Below are positions 23,632 to 38,200 of a DNA stretch of 64,000 nt, in pieces. Source of the DNA: Letharia columbiana (taxonomy: Eukaryota; Ascomycota; Lecanoromycetes; Lecanorales; Parmeliaceae); the NCBI RefSeq assembly GCF_014066305.1, contig NW_023501040.1, positions 310,001 to 374,000 on the forward strand, in the 5' to 3' direction. Position numbers and translations under genes: made by a program. The notes below the pieces were generated by a model. The model had not been told where the DNA came from and made no database searches. It saw only the letters and a list, made by a program, of their open reading frames with translations. The first letter of the stretch is position 1; each line of letters begins with the position of its first letter.

Positions 23632-24206
23632 CCCTAGTAGTAGCGGGAATTTTAGATCTACTTTACGTAGATCGGTTATTTTAATGAATAGTGTAGACTG
23701 CATAATAAAGACTATATATCGAATTAGATAAAATAGTTCATTTTAAGTAATTTACGTCCTTCATAATATATTAATATAAAGTATCTACCGTTCTTACTCA
23801 TAGTAAGTTCAATAAAACTTATTATTTTTCTAAACTTATACGTTAATAAACAGTTAATAAATAATTAATAGTAAACTAATAGGAGAATAATATAATATCA
23901 ATTTTATATTAGAGACTTATCATATATCAGTCTATTATAAACAACCCTATATAAACTATATTTAATATCTTTAACTATATACCCGTATTAGTATATCTAA
24001 ATAATAGATATCTACTTAGTTTACTTAATAGCTACTATATCTATTATCTAAATAGCTAAGATAAACGCTACGCTACGCTATTAATCTATATAATATTATT
24101 ACGTAATACTATCTCTTCTCTAAGCTTTAACTATATATTCGCTTATATATAAAATAAGTACTATATAATATAAATAAATATAACTAATCTATCTAAAGAA
24201 AAAAAA
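23632..24206 (+). repeat. Left terminal inverted repeat of the 11.6-kb unit
   Basis: Pairs with 34,711-35,235 in inverted orientation. It has a short extra segment near 23,930-23,950 that the right copy lacks. RIP is present but incomplete; CA and TG persist near the outer end. Confidence 0.75.
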
Positions 24207-24424
24207 AATATTTTTTAAAAAAAAAAACCTTAAAAAATATTTTTTTTAAAATTAATTTTAAATTTTTTTTTTTTTTTAAATAAATCTCTATTAAGATTAA
24301 AGTAGTTTTTCGTAATATTTATATATTTATTAGTACCTTAGAGGAAACACATATTTTTAAAATTTTTTGTTAATTTTCCACTTTTAAATAAAAAAAAAAA
24401 AAAAAAAATTAAATTTATTTTTTA

Positions 24425-24456
<32 letters not shown>

Positions 24457-24475
24457 CTTTTTTTTTTTAAAAATT
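24200..24475. repeat. A/T homopolymer block inside the left repeat
   Basis: Runs of A and T from 24,204 to 24,270 and 24,393 to 24,470 flank a small island (24,275-24,390) containing CCTTAGAGGAAACACAT and TTTTCCACTTTT. No gene. The placement next to the inner border of a terminal repeat parallels the homopolymer block beside the TIR2 end at 23,019. Confidence 0.75.
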
Positions 24476-24619
24476 ATTTAAATTAAATTATTAATAACTC
24501 AATTCTTAGAATAGATAGCTATAAGGGACCTAAAGTATCTTATAGAATTATTTCATTAACTAATAAATTCATATCAATGGATCATCAATGGAGAAGAATA
24601 ATATTTATCGAAATAGCGT
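24476..24619. other. Unmutated single-copy spacer beside the palindrome arm
   Basis: This stretch contains CATATCAATGGATCATCAATGG and other CA/TG-bearing sequence, so it is essentially free of RIP. It lies just outside the left arm of the inverted duplication and has no copy at the other end. Confidence 0.6.
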
Positions 24620-27600
24620 ATTTATAATTATAATATCGATAGATATAGGCGGCGGAAAGCGTAAATTAATATTATATAATACGTATATAATATAGTTAAT
24701 TTAGATATTCGCTATTATAAATAGCGTTTAAGCTAAAAAGTAGCTTAAACGATAATAACGAGATATTATGATTTTTCTAGGCCTTAAATAAGATTAAGAA
24801 AGTATAAATATATTGATAATATAGGACTTATAGATATAAGAATAGAATTCTATCGATAGAATACTTATCTATTAAGTTTAGCGATAAAGATATATTAATT
24901 ATTCTCTATATATTAAGCCTTCTTTAATTCTTCTCTATATCTAAAGATATTAGAGAATAGTTTATTATTTTTGTTCTTCTTTTAGATAGCTATATTAGCT
25001 ATTATAATTATTATTTAACCTCTTATTATAGTTAGTATAAAGTATCTATTTCGTAATTCTAATAGTATTATCTTATTTTAAAAAGGCTATATAAATAATA
25101 TAATTTAGTTCTAAAGACGTTTTTAAAGCTTAATTAAGAATCCCGTCTACGATATAATTAGCTTTATCTCTAATATATTTAAAATATTAAGTATTAATTA
25201 GTTTATAACTTATCTAAATATTATTATACTTACTCTTTATTAAAGTCTATTACTTTACTCTCTCTCTTTTTAACTTTATAATCTTATTCTTTAATATTAA
25301 TATTTATATCTTCTTCTCATATAAGATAAACTTAATCTTATATACTCTATTCTAAATAATATTATTAGACTTTATATTATTTTAAATAAAAATTAAGGCG
25401 TAAAGCGAAGAGATAATATTCTTTCGAGAAATTAAAGTTATTACTATATTATAAATTAGTTACTTAATCTTATAATTTCTAAAGAATTAGAAATAGTAGA
25501 TAGATAAATAAATATACTATTAATAAATATATCGATTATTATAATATTTATATTTTTAAAAAAGCGCTTTATAGTATAATTAGCTAGTTTATTAAGATAA
25601 GTAATAAAGCTTATTAATATTAGCGCTAAAATCTAAAATAAAAAATATTATTTTAAATTAATATATATAATATTTAATATATTATATTACTTACTATTTA
25701 ATTAATATAAAAATATTATAAGATTTATAGAGTTTAAGTAGCCTACGTAATATAGAGTTAAAATTAAAAATAATTAAAAAGTTATAAGACTTTAAATCTT
25801 ATTTTATTAATTTGTTTTTATATAGTAGAGTAGAATTTAAAGAAAATTATAATAGTATATAATAAAACGAAGTAAATAAATAACTTATCTTATCGCTATT
25901 ATCTTATATTAAATTTATATATTTCTATTTATACTTAATATTATTTAATAATTATTCTTTAGAATTTAAAATTAATCTTATTAATATTTTATAATAAATC
26001 TTAATTTTATTTATTCTATAGCGAAGATATAGCTAAAATATTAAAGTAATTATATATATAAGAAATACTATAGCTCTTCGAGAAAGTCTAAGAGAATACT
26101 CTTTCTTTATTATCTTACTACTATAAATTACTTCGATATATATATACTAAATAAATATCTTAAAAGTATAAAAGTTATTTTAATATTATATTCTACTTAA
26201 ATTATAAAATATAGTTTATCTATTATATTTTAAGATATTATTATTATAAAAGTAGATATTAATTTTAATTCTTTATTTATTATAAACTCTTAAATAGCTT
26301 AATAGATTATATTTCTTTAAAGATATAATATATATAAAGTAGAGATAGATAGTAAATTATAAGTTTAGATAAATAAGTATATATAGAGATAATAAAATAT
26401 AGATCTTAAATAGTAATAGATATTTAGCGTATAATCTACTTCCCTTTAATAAAGATATTATTAGACTTTTTAATATATCGAAGAGATAATAATAACGTTC
26501 TCTTAAAGTAATAGTCTAGATCGTTATTCGAGAAGTCTAATTTATTCTTTACTTTATTATTATATTATTATTTACTCTTTATTATAATAAGATTCTTATC
26601 TTAATAATTATTATACTTCGATAAAAAGTTTATCTTATTTATTTAAAGAAGTAGATTATAATAAGAATAAGAAGATTTAATATATTTATTTTTATTTTAA
26701 AGTTAATTTATATATAGCTTAACTCTAATATTAAAGATTAATTAGATATTTTATTAAAAGATTAATATTAAAGTATTAAAAATAAGTATTTAGACTTAAT
26801 CTACTTTTAAAGTAAAAGTATTACTCTTTATTTATTTTATCTAATTTAGATATATTAATAATATTATTAAAAAAGTTAAAAACCTAGATAAAAGAATTAG
26901 ACAAGTATTTATTTATAAATTAATATATTAAAATCTTAGATTCTACGATAGTAGCTAAGACGTCTATTATATTCTTTTTTAAAAAGTCTATAATCTTAAT
27001 CTATATATAAAAATTAATTAATAAATAAATTATAAAGATAATATTAAGATAAATTATACTTATAATTATATTCGAAATAAATTAAGTTTTTTAATTTATA
27101 TTATTTTAATTAAGGCGATATCTACTCTTAATTTATTTTTAATTATATTACTTAATATTATCTTTTTAAATAAATCTAATAATATATATAATCTTATTTA
27201 AATTAAAATATATAAGATATATAATTTAATAGTTATATAAAAGCTTATTAAATTTAATTTAAATATTATTAATAAAGTGTAATAAGCTATTAATCTTAAA
27301 TATAGATAATATATTATCTTACTTAGACTTCGACTTAAATATTCTAAATATCTATTTAATACTCTTTTTAAGAATCTCTTTTTAATATATAATATTATTA
27401 AGCTCTTTATCTACTTTATTCTCTTCTAGAGTATTATTACTCTAAATATTATATATTAAAAATATTAATATTTTAAAAAAGAAAACTTACTTTTTATCTA
27501 TTCTTTATAAACTTCGACTTATTAAATCTCTTATTCTCTATTCTTACTTTCTTCTATATTACTTAATATAATAATTTCTTAATAATTTAACTCTATCTTA

Positions 27601-30600
27601 AAGAGTTTATATATTTTAAACTTCTTTATATTAGCGGGCTAAAAGAGGCTATCTTTTTTTTTTTTAAAGTCTTCTCTAAAATAGATTTAGGCGAAGAGCT
27701 TATAGAAATAAATTAAAATTATATACTTATTCTCTTAATTTATTTTAAATTAAATATCTTAAAAAACTTATTATATATTATAATAAATAAAAGAATAACT
27801 ATTATTATTATTAGAATAAATAAAAAGAATAAAAAAAGTAGAAGATTATAAAGAATAATAAATAGTATAAATAAATTAATTTCTCGAGCTATAGATTTTC
27901 TATAATAATAATTATCAAAGAAGCGAATTTAGCGATTTAAGTATCTCGAAAATATTAAAAAATTAGCTATCTTTTCTTCGTTAATAATATTATCTTATAC
28001 TCTATATAAATTAAATATCACTATATTTTAATCTAGAATATTTTATAAAATCTATCTAATATTTTAAAAATTAGATTTAAATATTTTTTTTTTTTATAGA
28101 AAGCTTTTTATAGTGTAAGAGCGAGATTCTAAATTTAATTTTTAAGTTTTAAAACTAATTATTTTTATAATAATAAGATATCTATATAATTAAAGAAGAT
28201 TTAAAAAGATTTATTAATAAATATTAGAATAAGCTAATTAAAATATTTAAGTTATTTAGAAAATTTAATTATATAATATCTAAAGCTAGATAATAATTTA
28301 AAGAATTAATAAATATATTTATATAATATAGCGAAGTATTAATAATAATAATATTATTTTATAAATAATAGAATTAAGTTTTATAAAAAGAAATAATTAA
28401 TATTAAATAGATAGATAATCTCTTTATTTCTTTTAATAATAATATTAATAAGAATTTAACTAATTAAGTAATAATAATATTCTAAAAAAAAAAAGCTATT
28501 ATTTAATTAGATAATAAGTTTAAATATCTATTATAGTATAATTAATTATCTTTAAAATATTTTTATATCTATCTATTTTCTTAAAACTCTTTTTTATTTC
28601 TTTATTTTCTTATAAAGATAGCGTATTATTAATCGCCTTTTTAAATCTATAGCTATTATCTATTTCTAATATTTATTTATTCTATAATTCTTAATCTATT
28701 AGAATCTTAATCTATTAAATTAATTTACTTTAAATATTTTAATATAACTTATAATATTATATAATATATATCTTTTATAATTAATAAATATATAGTAAGA
28801 TAATAATATATAAGCGCTAGATCTCTAACGTTTTAATTTTAAATCTATTATCTTTTAAGATAATTATATTAGAAAATAATAGAAAATAATAATAGAAGAG
28901 AAGATTTAGATAGAGTAAAAGAGTTTAAATAAAATTATATTTTTAAAATATCTTAAAAAAAATAATATTAATAAATATTTTAAGGCGCTAAAAAGTGTTA
29001 TAAATAGCGAAATAAATATAAATATATAAAATTATATTTTACTTTATTAATTAACTTTAAATATTTATTAATTTTAAAAGAATATTATTATTATAATAAA
29101 TAATCTCTATTAAGTTATTAAGAATACTATATTAAATAATAACTTAAATATTATATTAAATTAAGAAAACGAATCTAATAATAGAGAAGATTTTTTATTA
29201 CTTTTATTAAACTCGTCTTTAATTTTTACTTCTTTAGAAATATTAATATAAGACTTTAAGAATAATTTTAAGAATAACTTTAACGAGTTAGTATTTAAGA
29301 ATAATTCGCGTAAATAGATTATAAGTATATTATCGCTATTAAAACGCTCTTCTATAATTAATCTTTCTAAAAAGATTCTTTATAAGAGAGTCTTTATAGA
29401 GCTAAAAATCTTTATAATAATTTTTAAATTATAATATTAAGTAATTAAACTAAGTAGATAAAGCTATTAAAGCTTATTAAAAATATTTAATCTATTAAAA
29501 AACTTAAAGACTCTAAAAAATCTATTAAAGTCTATTTTTATTATTAAGAAATATATTAAAGCGTAATTATTATTTATTAAATTACGATATTAAAAGATAA
29601 TTATAATACTTTAAAAACTATCTATTTAGAGTTCTAAGAGTATTTCTTATATTAATTAAAAAGATATATATTTCTTTAATTCTCTATATCTCTTTAAGAT
29701 TATTCTATTATCTACTAATTTTTATATAAAGATATATATTAAAATAGCTTATTTTATAAATAAATTAATAGAACTCTATTATTCTATAATATAAGACGAT
29801 ATTAATAAAAATATATTCTAGAGATTATATTAAAAATTATAATAACTCTTTTATAATTCTTTTATTTAATTTAATTTATTATTATTATAAAAAGCTAAAT
29901 TACTATTATTTAGCTATAATAAATATTAAATTTTATCTTAATAAAGTTTTTAAAGTTAGAGAAAGATTTTATTAAGATAATAATCTCTTTAGAAATAATA
30001 AAGCTTATTATTAATTCTCTTTACTTTTTATCTCACTTTAAATTAAATTAATTAGATTATTTAATTTCTTTATAATCTATAACTATAGAACTATTTCTCT
30101 TAAAAAATAAATTTTATTATATTATTTAAAATTAAATCGATTTTCTAAAAATAAGAAATATATTATAATTATCGCTATAAGAGTTTAAATATAAAATTAA
30201 ATAAAAAGCTAGCTATCTATAAGACTCGCTTTATTATATAAAATATTTATAATATTTAAATTAAGTTAATAAACGCTTTATAACTTTATTCTTTTTATCG
30301 CGATAAATTAGAACTTCTAATTTATAATTAATATTATCTTCTTAACTTCTCTAAATCTTCTTATATTAATATATCTCTTTTTACTTTTATAAATATATTT
30401 AAATTATATTAAAATATATATAGATTAATTCTTAAAATATATATTATTATTATAAGATTAAATTAATATAAAAAAAGAGAAGAGTTAATATCTTATCGCT
30501 TACTTTAAGATCTTATAAAAGCGAGTTTATAAATATTATTAAAGTTATTAAATCTAAAATAATAAAATTAAATAAAAAAATCTTAATAGAGATTAATAAA

Positions 30601-33570
30601 GTAGAGTATATAATATATATTTATATAATAGCGTTTATTAAGAATATAAAGTAATAGATATAGAATATAGAATTTAGCTCTTCGCTAATAAATCGAGATT
30701 ATATAAAATATCTAATTTCTAAAAAGTATAAATTAAATTTAATATTTAATATTAGATTTAATAAACGCTTTTATTAAAGAATTTTATATAAGAGATTAAA
30801 AGCGAAGTTATTATCTAACTCTATTAACTACTTAAAAATACTAAAAATAAATTTAAAATAAACTTCTCTTATTAAAATCTTATTTTCTCTAAATCTTATT
30901 TAAAGTAATTTAATTAATATAATATATTTAAAGTTCGCTAATATAGTAAAGTAAGCTTAATAAATTTTAATTAAGATTATTTTTATAATAGAAAATATCG
31001 AAATCTATATAATTAAACTTTATTATTTTTTTTTTTTATTAGATTAAAATAGATTATAATCTTCTACTTATTATCTATAAAGCTATTAAATATAGAAATA
31101 TATAAAAATCTCTATTATTATATTACTACTTTTAAGAATATAATTATATTTAAAATAAATAATATCGCTCTTTTTAAAGATTATAGAGAGTATTATTTCT
31201 TTAAATTTAAGAATATAACACTATAGATTTTATTATATAATATTATACTTATATAATAAAGAGTAATATTATTATTTTAATTTATAATATAATTAGCGAA
31301 GATAAAAATAATATAATTACTCTATTATATTAATTAAAAAAATTATTTTAAAGATTATTTTAATATATCGCTCTCGCTATATTATCGAAATTTAAATATA
31401 AAAAGAGATTTATTTTATCTAGAGATATAATATTAATAAAATCTCAATAAGAATCTAATAACGAGTTAGATATTTTTAATATATTTAAGAATTATAAGAT
31501 ATAGAAGATAAAGCGCTTAAAGTATAAAAATCTTATAAAGTCTTTTATTATAGAAAGAGATATTATTAAAAAAAAATAATAGCGTTTTAAGCTTTTATAA
31601 ATAGATTAAATATTTATATTAAATTATATTTTATTAAAATAATATAAAAGTATATAACTTTAAATAATTTAATAATCTTTTCTAGAGAAGATAAGTATCA
31701 ATAAGAGATCGTTTTAATAACTATCGTTATACTTCGCTAACTTAAATATCTAAAGACTTTAAGATATCTATTCTATATATAAATTATCGCGATATTATTA
31801 AGATATTATTATTTAAAAAAAGCGTTTATTAAATATTTCGCTTTATATTTATTAATTTAATATAATATTTTAAATTAAGATTAATAATAGAGCTATAGAG
31901 AATTTATATTTAATATTTAATATTATTTAAATAATTATTATTATTCTCTAAAAGAAAGTAAAAGAATATAAAGAGCGAGTTAAAATTAATTATTTTAGAG
32001 AATAAATTATATAAAAAGTTTATTATCTTAAATTATCTTAATAAAAAATTTATTAAAAAGCTAAATTAATCTCTTTAATCTATTAATCTTAAATATAATA
32101 ATTTATTTATTTTAATATTATAATAGATATATTAAATTAATTATAATAAGTTAAATATAATTTTTTTTATAATATTAAATTATAATAATATTAAAAGTTA
32201 AGCTTTATAAATAGATATATTTTATTTCTTTTTAAATTTATTATATTAAGATATTAATTACGCTAAAGATAAGATTAGAATAAAATTAGAATATTAATTA
32301 TTAAGATATAGAGAAATCTAAATATTAAATTATATTTAAAATTAATAACTTTATTATTATTAAAGTAAAAGAACTTATTTATTTAAATAAAGTATTTTTA
32401 TATTAGCTTTTATATAAATAAATTAAAATATTTACGTATATTACTATAATAAAGAACTTTTATATCTTTTAAATTAATTTTATTCTAGATATTTTTTATT
32501 TTAAACTATTTATAATTATAAATATTATAAAACTTTCTAATATTAAAAGTAAGAAGTATTATATTATATATATTAAATATATAAAATAACTTAATAAAAC
32601 TCGACAATTAATTCGCGAAGAAATTATCTTACTTCTAAATTAAGAATTATAATATTTAATTTATATAAAATAAAGATAATTTATTTTAAAGGTTTTTATC
32701 TTAATAATAGAGAATATATTTATCTAAGTTATAAAATAATAAAACTTATAAATACTTATTAAATAAGCGCTCTCTATAAAAAATTCCGCTATATTTTTCT
32801 ACGCTTTAAAATTATTTATCTTAATATTAAATTATTAAATATAAGATATAAATTATATAATATATAAAATATAATATTTAAATATAGATATTAAGGCTTA
32901 AAGTGCGGGCCGCTAAATCTCTAATTTAAAAACTATTAAAAAACTCTTAAAATTCGAATTTAGCGAAAATTTAAGAAATACTTAATATTTAATTTAAGAG
33001 AATTTCGAGAAGATAGATATAATTTATTTATTAACGATATTATCTTAAGCTCTATTATATATTTATATATCTATATTCTAATCTAAATAATTTTATAAAA
33101 TAATTTAAAAAGTAGAAAGTTAATTTTAGCGTAAAGTTTATAATATTAATAGATATATTTAAGTAATAAATATCTTTTTTAAAAGTATTTAATAATAGAG
33201 TTTTTTTTTAATTAAGATATTTAATCTAAAGCTATATAAGTATTTATATTATTAAAAAATATTAAAAAATAAAATTTATAAATAGCTAGATTTAATTAAT
33301 TAAAAGTTAGAAAGTAATATAAATATTTATCTTTTAAATATTATAATTTAAATTATAATCTCTTTAAAAGATAGAAGTCTAGCGAGCGTAATTTATATAT
33401 ATAAAAAGATATTAAATATAATTATAAAGCTCTTCTTTAATAGCGAGATATATAAAAAAAGCGATTAATAGATTAATACTTTTTTAATAAAAAAATTATA
33501 TAAATAAATAATATCTTTAAGTATTTTAGAATAGATAATAATATATATTTTCTTATTAGTATAATATAGA
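24620..33570 (+). repeat. Left arm of a 9-kb inverted duplication
   Basis: The arm is the reverse complement of 35,236-44,235. Paired anchors add up to nearly the same total along the full length: 24,620 with 44,235; 25,611 with 43,240; 28,110 with about 40,710; 33,440 with 35,395. The sums stay within about 20 bases of 68,850, so indels are few and small. Differences are mainly C/T and G/A transitions. The outer part of this arm keeps more CG and GAATTCTATCGATAG-type sequence than the other arm. The encoded proteins are too degraded to identify. Reading the minus strand gives long stop-rich Lys/Ile/Asn frames without a motif I can name. Confidence 0.85.
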
Positions 33571-34710
33571 AGCCTTATAATAGAATTATTAACGATTTTA
33601 ATATTAGCGTAATATTTTTATATATTAAATATCTTTATTTATCTTTAAAGATATCTTTAACTTTTTCTACTTTTCTTAGACTTCTTTAACTTTCTTATTA
33701 ATTAGATATTTATTAATCTATATTTTATTTTTATAAATCTTATCTATAATAATAATAACTTAATCTTTAATTTTAGATTAATTAGAATTTTAGATTTAAG
33801 TTTTTAAGCTAATATAGCGATAGCGATAATAAGATATAAAATATATATCTATTTTTTTATAATTAGTTAGAGTAGATAAATAAAATAAATAAGTTAGATA
33901 TATAGATTATTATTATATATTCTATTATTAATTTAAAAAAGATATTATAATATAATATTAATAGCGATATAGATAGAGAAAAGACAATATAACTTAAAAT
34001 AAAAAAGAGATTTATATTTAATAAAATATTAGAATAAGATAATAATATAAAATTATAGATAGTAGAGAAGAAAGTAGAATAATATAATTAATATAAGTAT
34101 TATAGATATTAATTTTAAAATATTAGATTTTTTTTCTATTTTAAAATATATAACCGCGTTATATTCTACGCTATTTTAATTATATTTTATTAATATATTA
34201 TATATTAATTCTAATAGCTATTCTAGATTAGATAAAATAATTTTAAATAATATATTTATATTAAGAGACTTTTAAGAAATATACTTTTAATATTATTTTT
34301 ATCTTCTTCGCTAATATTAAGCTATATAATACTTTATTATCTAATTTAAATCTTTATATTAAGTATAAGAATAAGAAGTTAATATATATTAATAGTAGCG
34401 TATAAGCTATTAGAGTATTTTTAAGTTCGCTTAATCGAGTAATAAAAGCGTATAAAGAAATTTATTTAATAAATTATAATTATATTAAATAATAAAGTAT
34501 TATAATAAATTACTTAACGATTTTATATTCTATTTAGATATTTCGTTATACTATTATACTACTATATACTACTATATAATATATTATTAAATATATAAAT
34601 ACTATAAGAAGCTATTTTAATCTTAATAGAGGTTTATTAAAAAAAAAAAGTAGCGCTATAGTTAATACTATAAATTAATTATCTTAAGCGTATATCTATT
34701 AAATATAATA
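33571..34710. other. Palindrome spacer, part unique to the 11.6-kb unit
   Basis: This segment between the left arm and the right terminal repeat has no inverted partner in the right arm. It is extremely AT-rich, apart from ATATAACCGCGTTATATTC near 34,147-34,165. No domain recognised. Confidence 0.5.
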
Positions 34711-35235
34711 CTATTTTTTCTTTAGATAGATTAGTTATATTTATTTATATTATATAATACTTATTTAATATATAGACGAATATATAGTTAAAGCTTAAAG
34801 AAGAGATAGCGTCGCATAATAATATTATATAGATTAATAGCGTAGCGTAGCGTTTATCTTAGCTATTTAGATAATAGATATAATAACTATTAAGTAAATT
34901 AAGTAGATATCTATTATCTAGATATACTAGTATAAGCGTATAATTAAAGATATTAAATATAGTTTATATGTTTAATTTTCTATTATTTTTATTAACTATT
35001 AACTATTTATTAACTATTTATTAACTTTAATAAAAATAATAGAGTTTTATTAAACTTATTATAAGTAAGAACAGTAGATATTTCGTATTAACACATTATG
35101 AAGAATGTAAATTATTTGAAATAGGCTATTTTGTCTAATTCGGTATGTAGTCTTTATTATGCAGTTCTACACTATTCGTTAAAATAGCCAATCTATGTAA
35201 AATAGACCTAAAATTTCCCGTTACTACTGGCCCAT
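34711..35235 (-). repeat. Right terminal inverted repeat of the 11.6-kb unit
   Basis: Reverse complement of 23,632-24,206. Its outer 280 bases are among the least RIP-mutated in the central window (ACACATTATGAAGAATG, ATTCGGTATGTAGTC, AGTTCTACACTATTCG). The outer 85 bases are also shared with the 614-bp insertion at 16,095-16,708. Confidence 0.75.
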
Positions 35236-38200
35236 AATTATAAGCTATATTAAATTATATAATAAATTAATAAATATATTATAGATATTTTAAAATATTT
35301 AATTTATATATATTTATTTATATAATTTTAATTTATTAAAATAATATTTTTATTAAATTAAATCGTTTTTTTTTTATATATTTCGCTATTAAAAAAGAGC
35401 TTTAAATTAATTATATTTAATAATCTTTTTATATTATATAAATTACGCTTATTAATAAATTATTCTATCTTTTAAAAAAGATTATAATTTAAATTATAAT
35501 ATTTAAGAGATAAGTATTTATATTACTTTTTAATAATTTTTAATTAATTAAATTCTATATTATTTATAAATTTTATTTCTTTAATATTTTTTAATAATAT
35601 AAATATTTATATATTTTTAAATTAAATATCTTAATTAAAGGGGAAATTTATTATTAAATATCTCTAAAAAGTGTTTATTACTTAAATATATCTATTAATA
35701 TTATAACCTTTATATTAAAATTAACTTTCTACTTTTTAAATTATTTTATAAAATTATTTAGTTTAAAATATAGATATATAGATATATAATAAAGCTTAAA
35801 GTAATATCGTTAATAAATAAATTATATCTATCTTCTCGAAAATTCTTCTTAAATTAAATATTAAATATTTCTTTAAATTAATTTATTAAATTTATAATAG
35901 TTTTTAAATTAGAGATTTTAGCGATTTTTACTTACTTTAAGCCTTAATATCTATATTTAAATATTATATTTTATATATTATATAATTTATATTTTATATT
36001 TAATAATTTAATATTAAAATAAATAATTTTAAAATATAGAAAATATAACGGAATTTTTATAGAGAGCGTTTATCTAATAAGTATTTATAAATTTTATTAT
36101 TTTATAACTTAGATAAATATATTTCTTTATTATTAAGATAAAAATCTTTAAAATAAATTATCTTTATTTTATATAAATTAAATATTATAATTTTAATTTA
36201 AAAGTAAGATAATTTCTTTATAGATTAGTCGTAAGTTTTATTAAGTTATTTTATATATTTAATATATATAATATAATACTTCTTATTTCTAATATTAGAA
36301 AGTTTTATAATATTTATAATTATAAATAATTTAAAATAAAAAGTATTTAGAATAAAATTAATTTAAAAAATATAAAAGTTCTTTATTATAGTAATATGCG
36401 TAAATATTTTTATTTATTTATATAAAAGTTAATATAAAAATATTTTATTTAAATAAATAAGCTCTTTTACTTTAATAATAATAAAGTTATTAATTTTAAA
36501 TATAATTTAATATTTAGATTTTCTATATCTTAATAATTAATATTTTAATTTTATTCTAATTTTATCTCTAGTGTAATTAATATCTTAATATAATAAATTT
36601 AAAAAGAAATAAAATATATCTATTTATAAAGCTTAACTTTTAATATTATTATAATTTAATATTATAAAAAAAGATTATATTTAACTTATTATAATTAATT
36701 TAATATATCTATTATAATATTAAAATAAATAAATTATTATATTTAAAATTAATAAATTAGAGAAGATTAATCTAATTTTTTAATAAATTTTTTATTAAAA
36801 TAATTTAAGATAATAGATTTTTTATATAATTTATTCTCTAAAAATAATTAATCTTAACTCGCTTTTTATATTCTTTTACTTTCTTTTAAAGAATAATAAT
36901 AATTATTTAAATAGTATTAAATATTAAATATAGATTCTTTATAGCTCTATTATTAATTTTAATTTAAAATATTATATTAAATTAATAAATATAAAATAAA
37001 ATATCTAATAAACCTTTTTTTTAAATAATAATATTCTTAATAATATCGCGATAGTTTATATATAGAATAGATATTTTAAAGTCTTTAGATATTTAAAGTT
37101 ACGTAAATATAATAATAATTATTAAAACGATCTTTTATCGATATTTATCTTCTTTAAAAAAAATTATTAAATTATTTAAAGTTATATACTTTTATATTAT
37201 TTTAATAAAATATAATTTAATATAAATATTTAACCTATTTATAAAAGTTTAAAAATTTTTTTTTTTTAATAATATCTTTTCTATAATAAAAGATTTTATA
37301 AAATTTTTATACTTTAAGCGCTTTATCTTCTATATCTTATAATTTTTAAATATATTAAAAATATCTAACTTATTATTAAATTTTTATTAAGATTCTATTA
37401 ACGTTATATCTCTAAATAAAATAAATTTTTTTTTATATTTAAATTTCAATAATATAAGTAAGAGTAATATATTAAAATAATTTTTAAAATAATTTTCTTA
37501 ATTAATATAATAGAATAATTATATTATTTTCTATCTTCGCTAATTATATTATAAATTAAAATAATAATATTACTTTTTATTATATAAATATAATATTATA
37601 TAATAAAATCTATAATATTATATTCTAAATTTAAAGAAATAATACTCTCTATAATCTTTAAAAAAGAGCGATATTATTTATTTTAAATATAATTATATTC
37701 TTAAAAGTAGCGATATAATAATAGAGATTTTTATATATTTTTATATTTAATAACTCTATAAATAATAAATAAAAGATTATAATCTATTTTAATTTAATAA
37801 AAAAAAAAATAATAAAATTTAATTATATAGACTTCGATATTTTTTATTATAAAGAATAATCTTAATTAAAATTTATTAAGCTTATTTTACTATATTAGCG
37901 AACTTTAAATATATTATATTAATTAAATTACTTTAAATAAGATCTAGAAAAAATAAGATTTTAATAAGAGAAGTTTATTTTAAATTTATTTTTAGTATTT
38001 TTAAATAGTTAATAGAGTTAGATAATAATTTCGCTTTTAATCTCTTATATAAAATTCTTTAATAAAAATATTTATTAAATTTAATATTAAATATTAAATT
38101 TAATTTATATTTTTTAGAAATTAGATATTTTATATAATCTTAATTTATTAGCGAAGAGCTAAATTCTATATTCTATATCTATTACTTTATATTCTTAATA

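Larger units (their letters stand above)
23632..35235. mobile_element. 11.6-kb unit bounded by inverted repeats of about 0.5 kb
   Basis: The sequence from 23,632 to 24,206 is the reverse complement of 34,711-35,235 with moderate divergence and a few indels. Shared landmarks are AGTAGTARCGGG at the extreme ends, GTAGACTGCATAATAAAGAC, the GCTACGCTACGC motif near 24,070 and its complement near 34,838, and TAATCTATCTAAAGAAAAAA at the inner border. Candidate 9-bp target repeats are CCTTATAAG (23,623-23,631) and AATTATAAG (35,236-35,244), which agree at seven of nine bases. Long terminal inverted repeats and a 9-bp duplication fit a Mutator-like element, but no transposase motif could be read inside, so the class is inferred. 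Confidence 0.6.

Noticed and set aside
23632..35235. Reading the paired 0.5-kb repeats as LTRs of a retrotransposon
   Set aside because: They are inverted relative to each other and lack TG...CA ends, so LTRs of one element are excluded.
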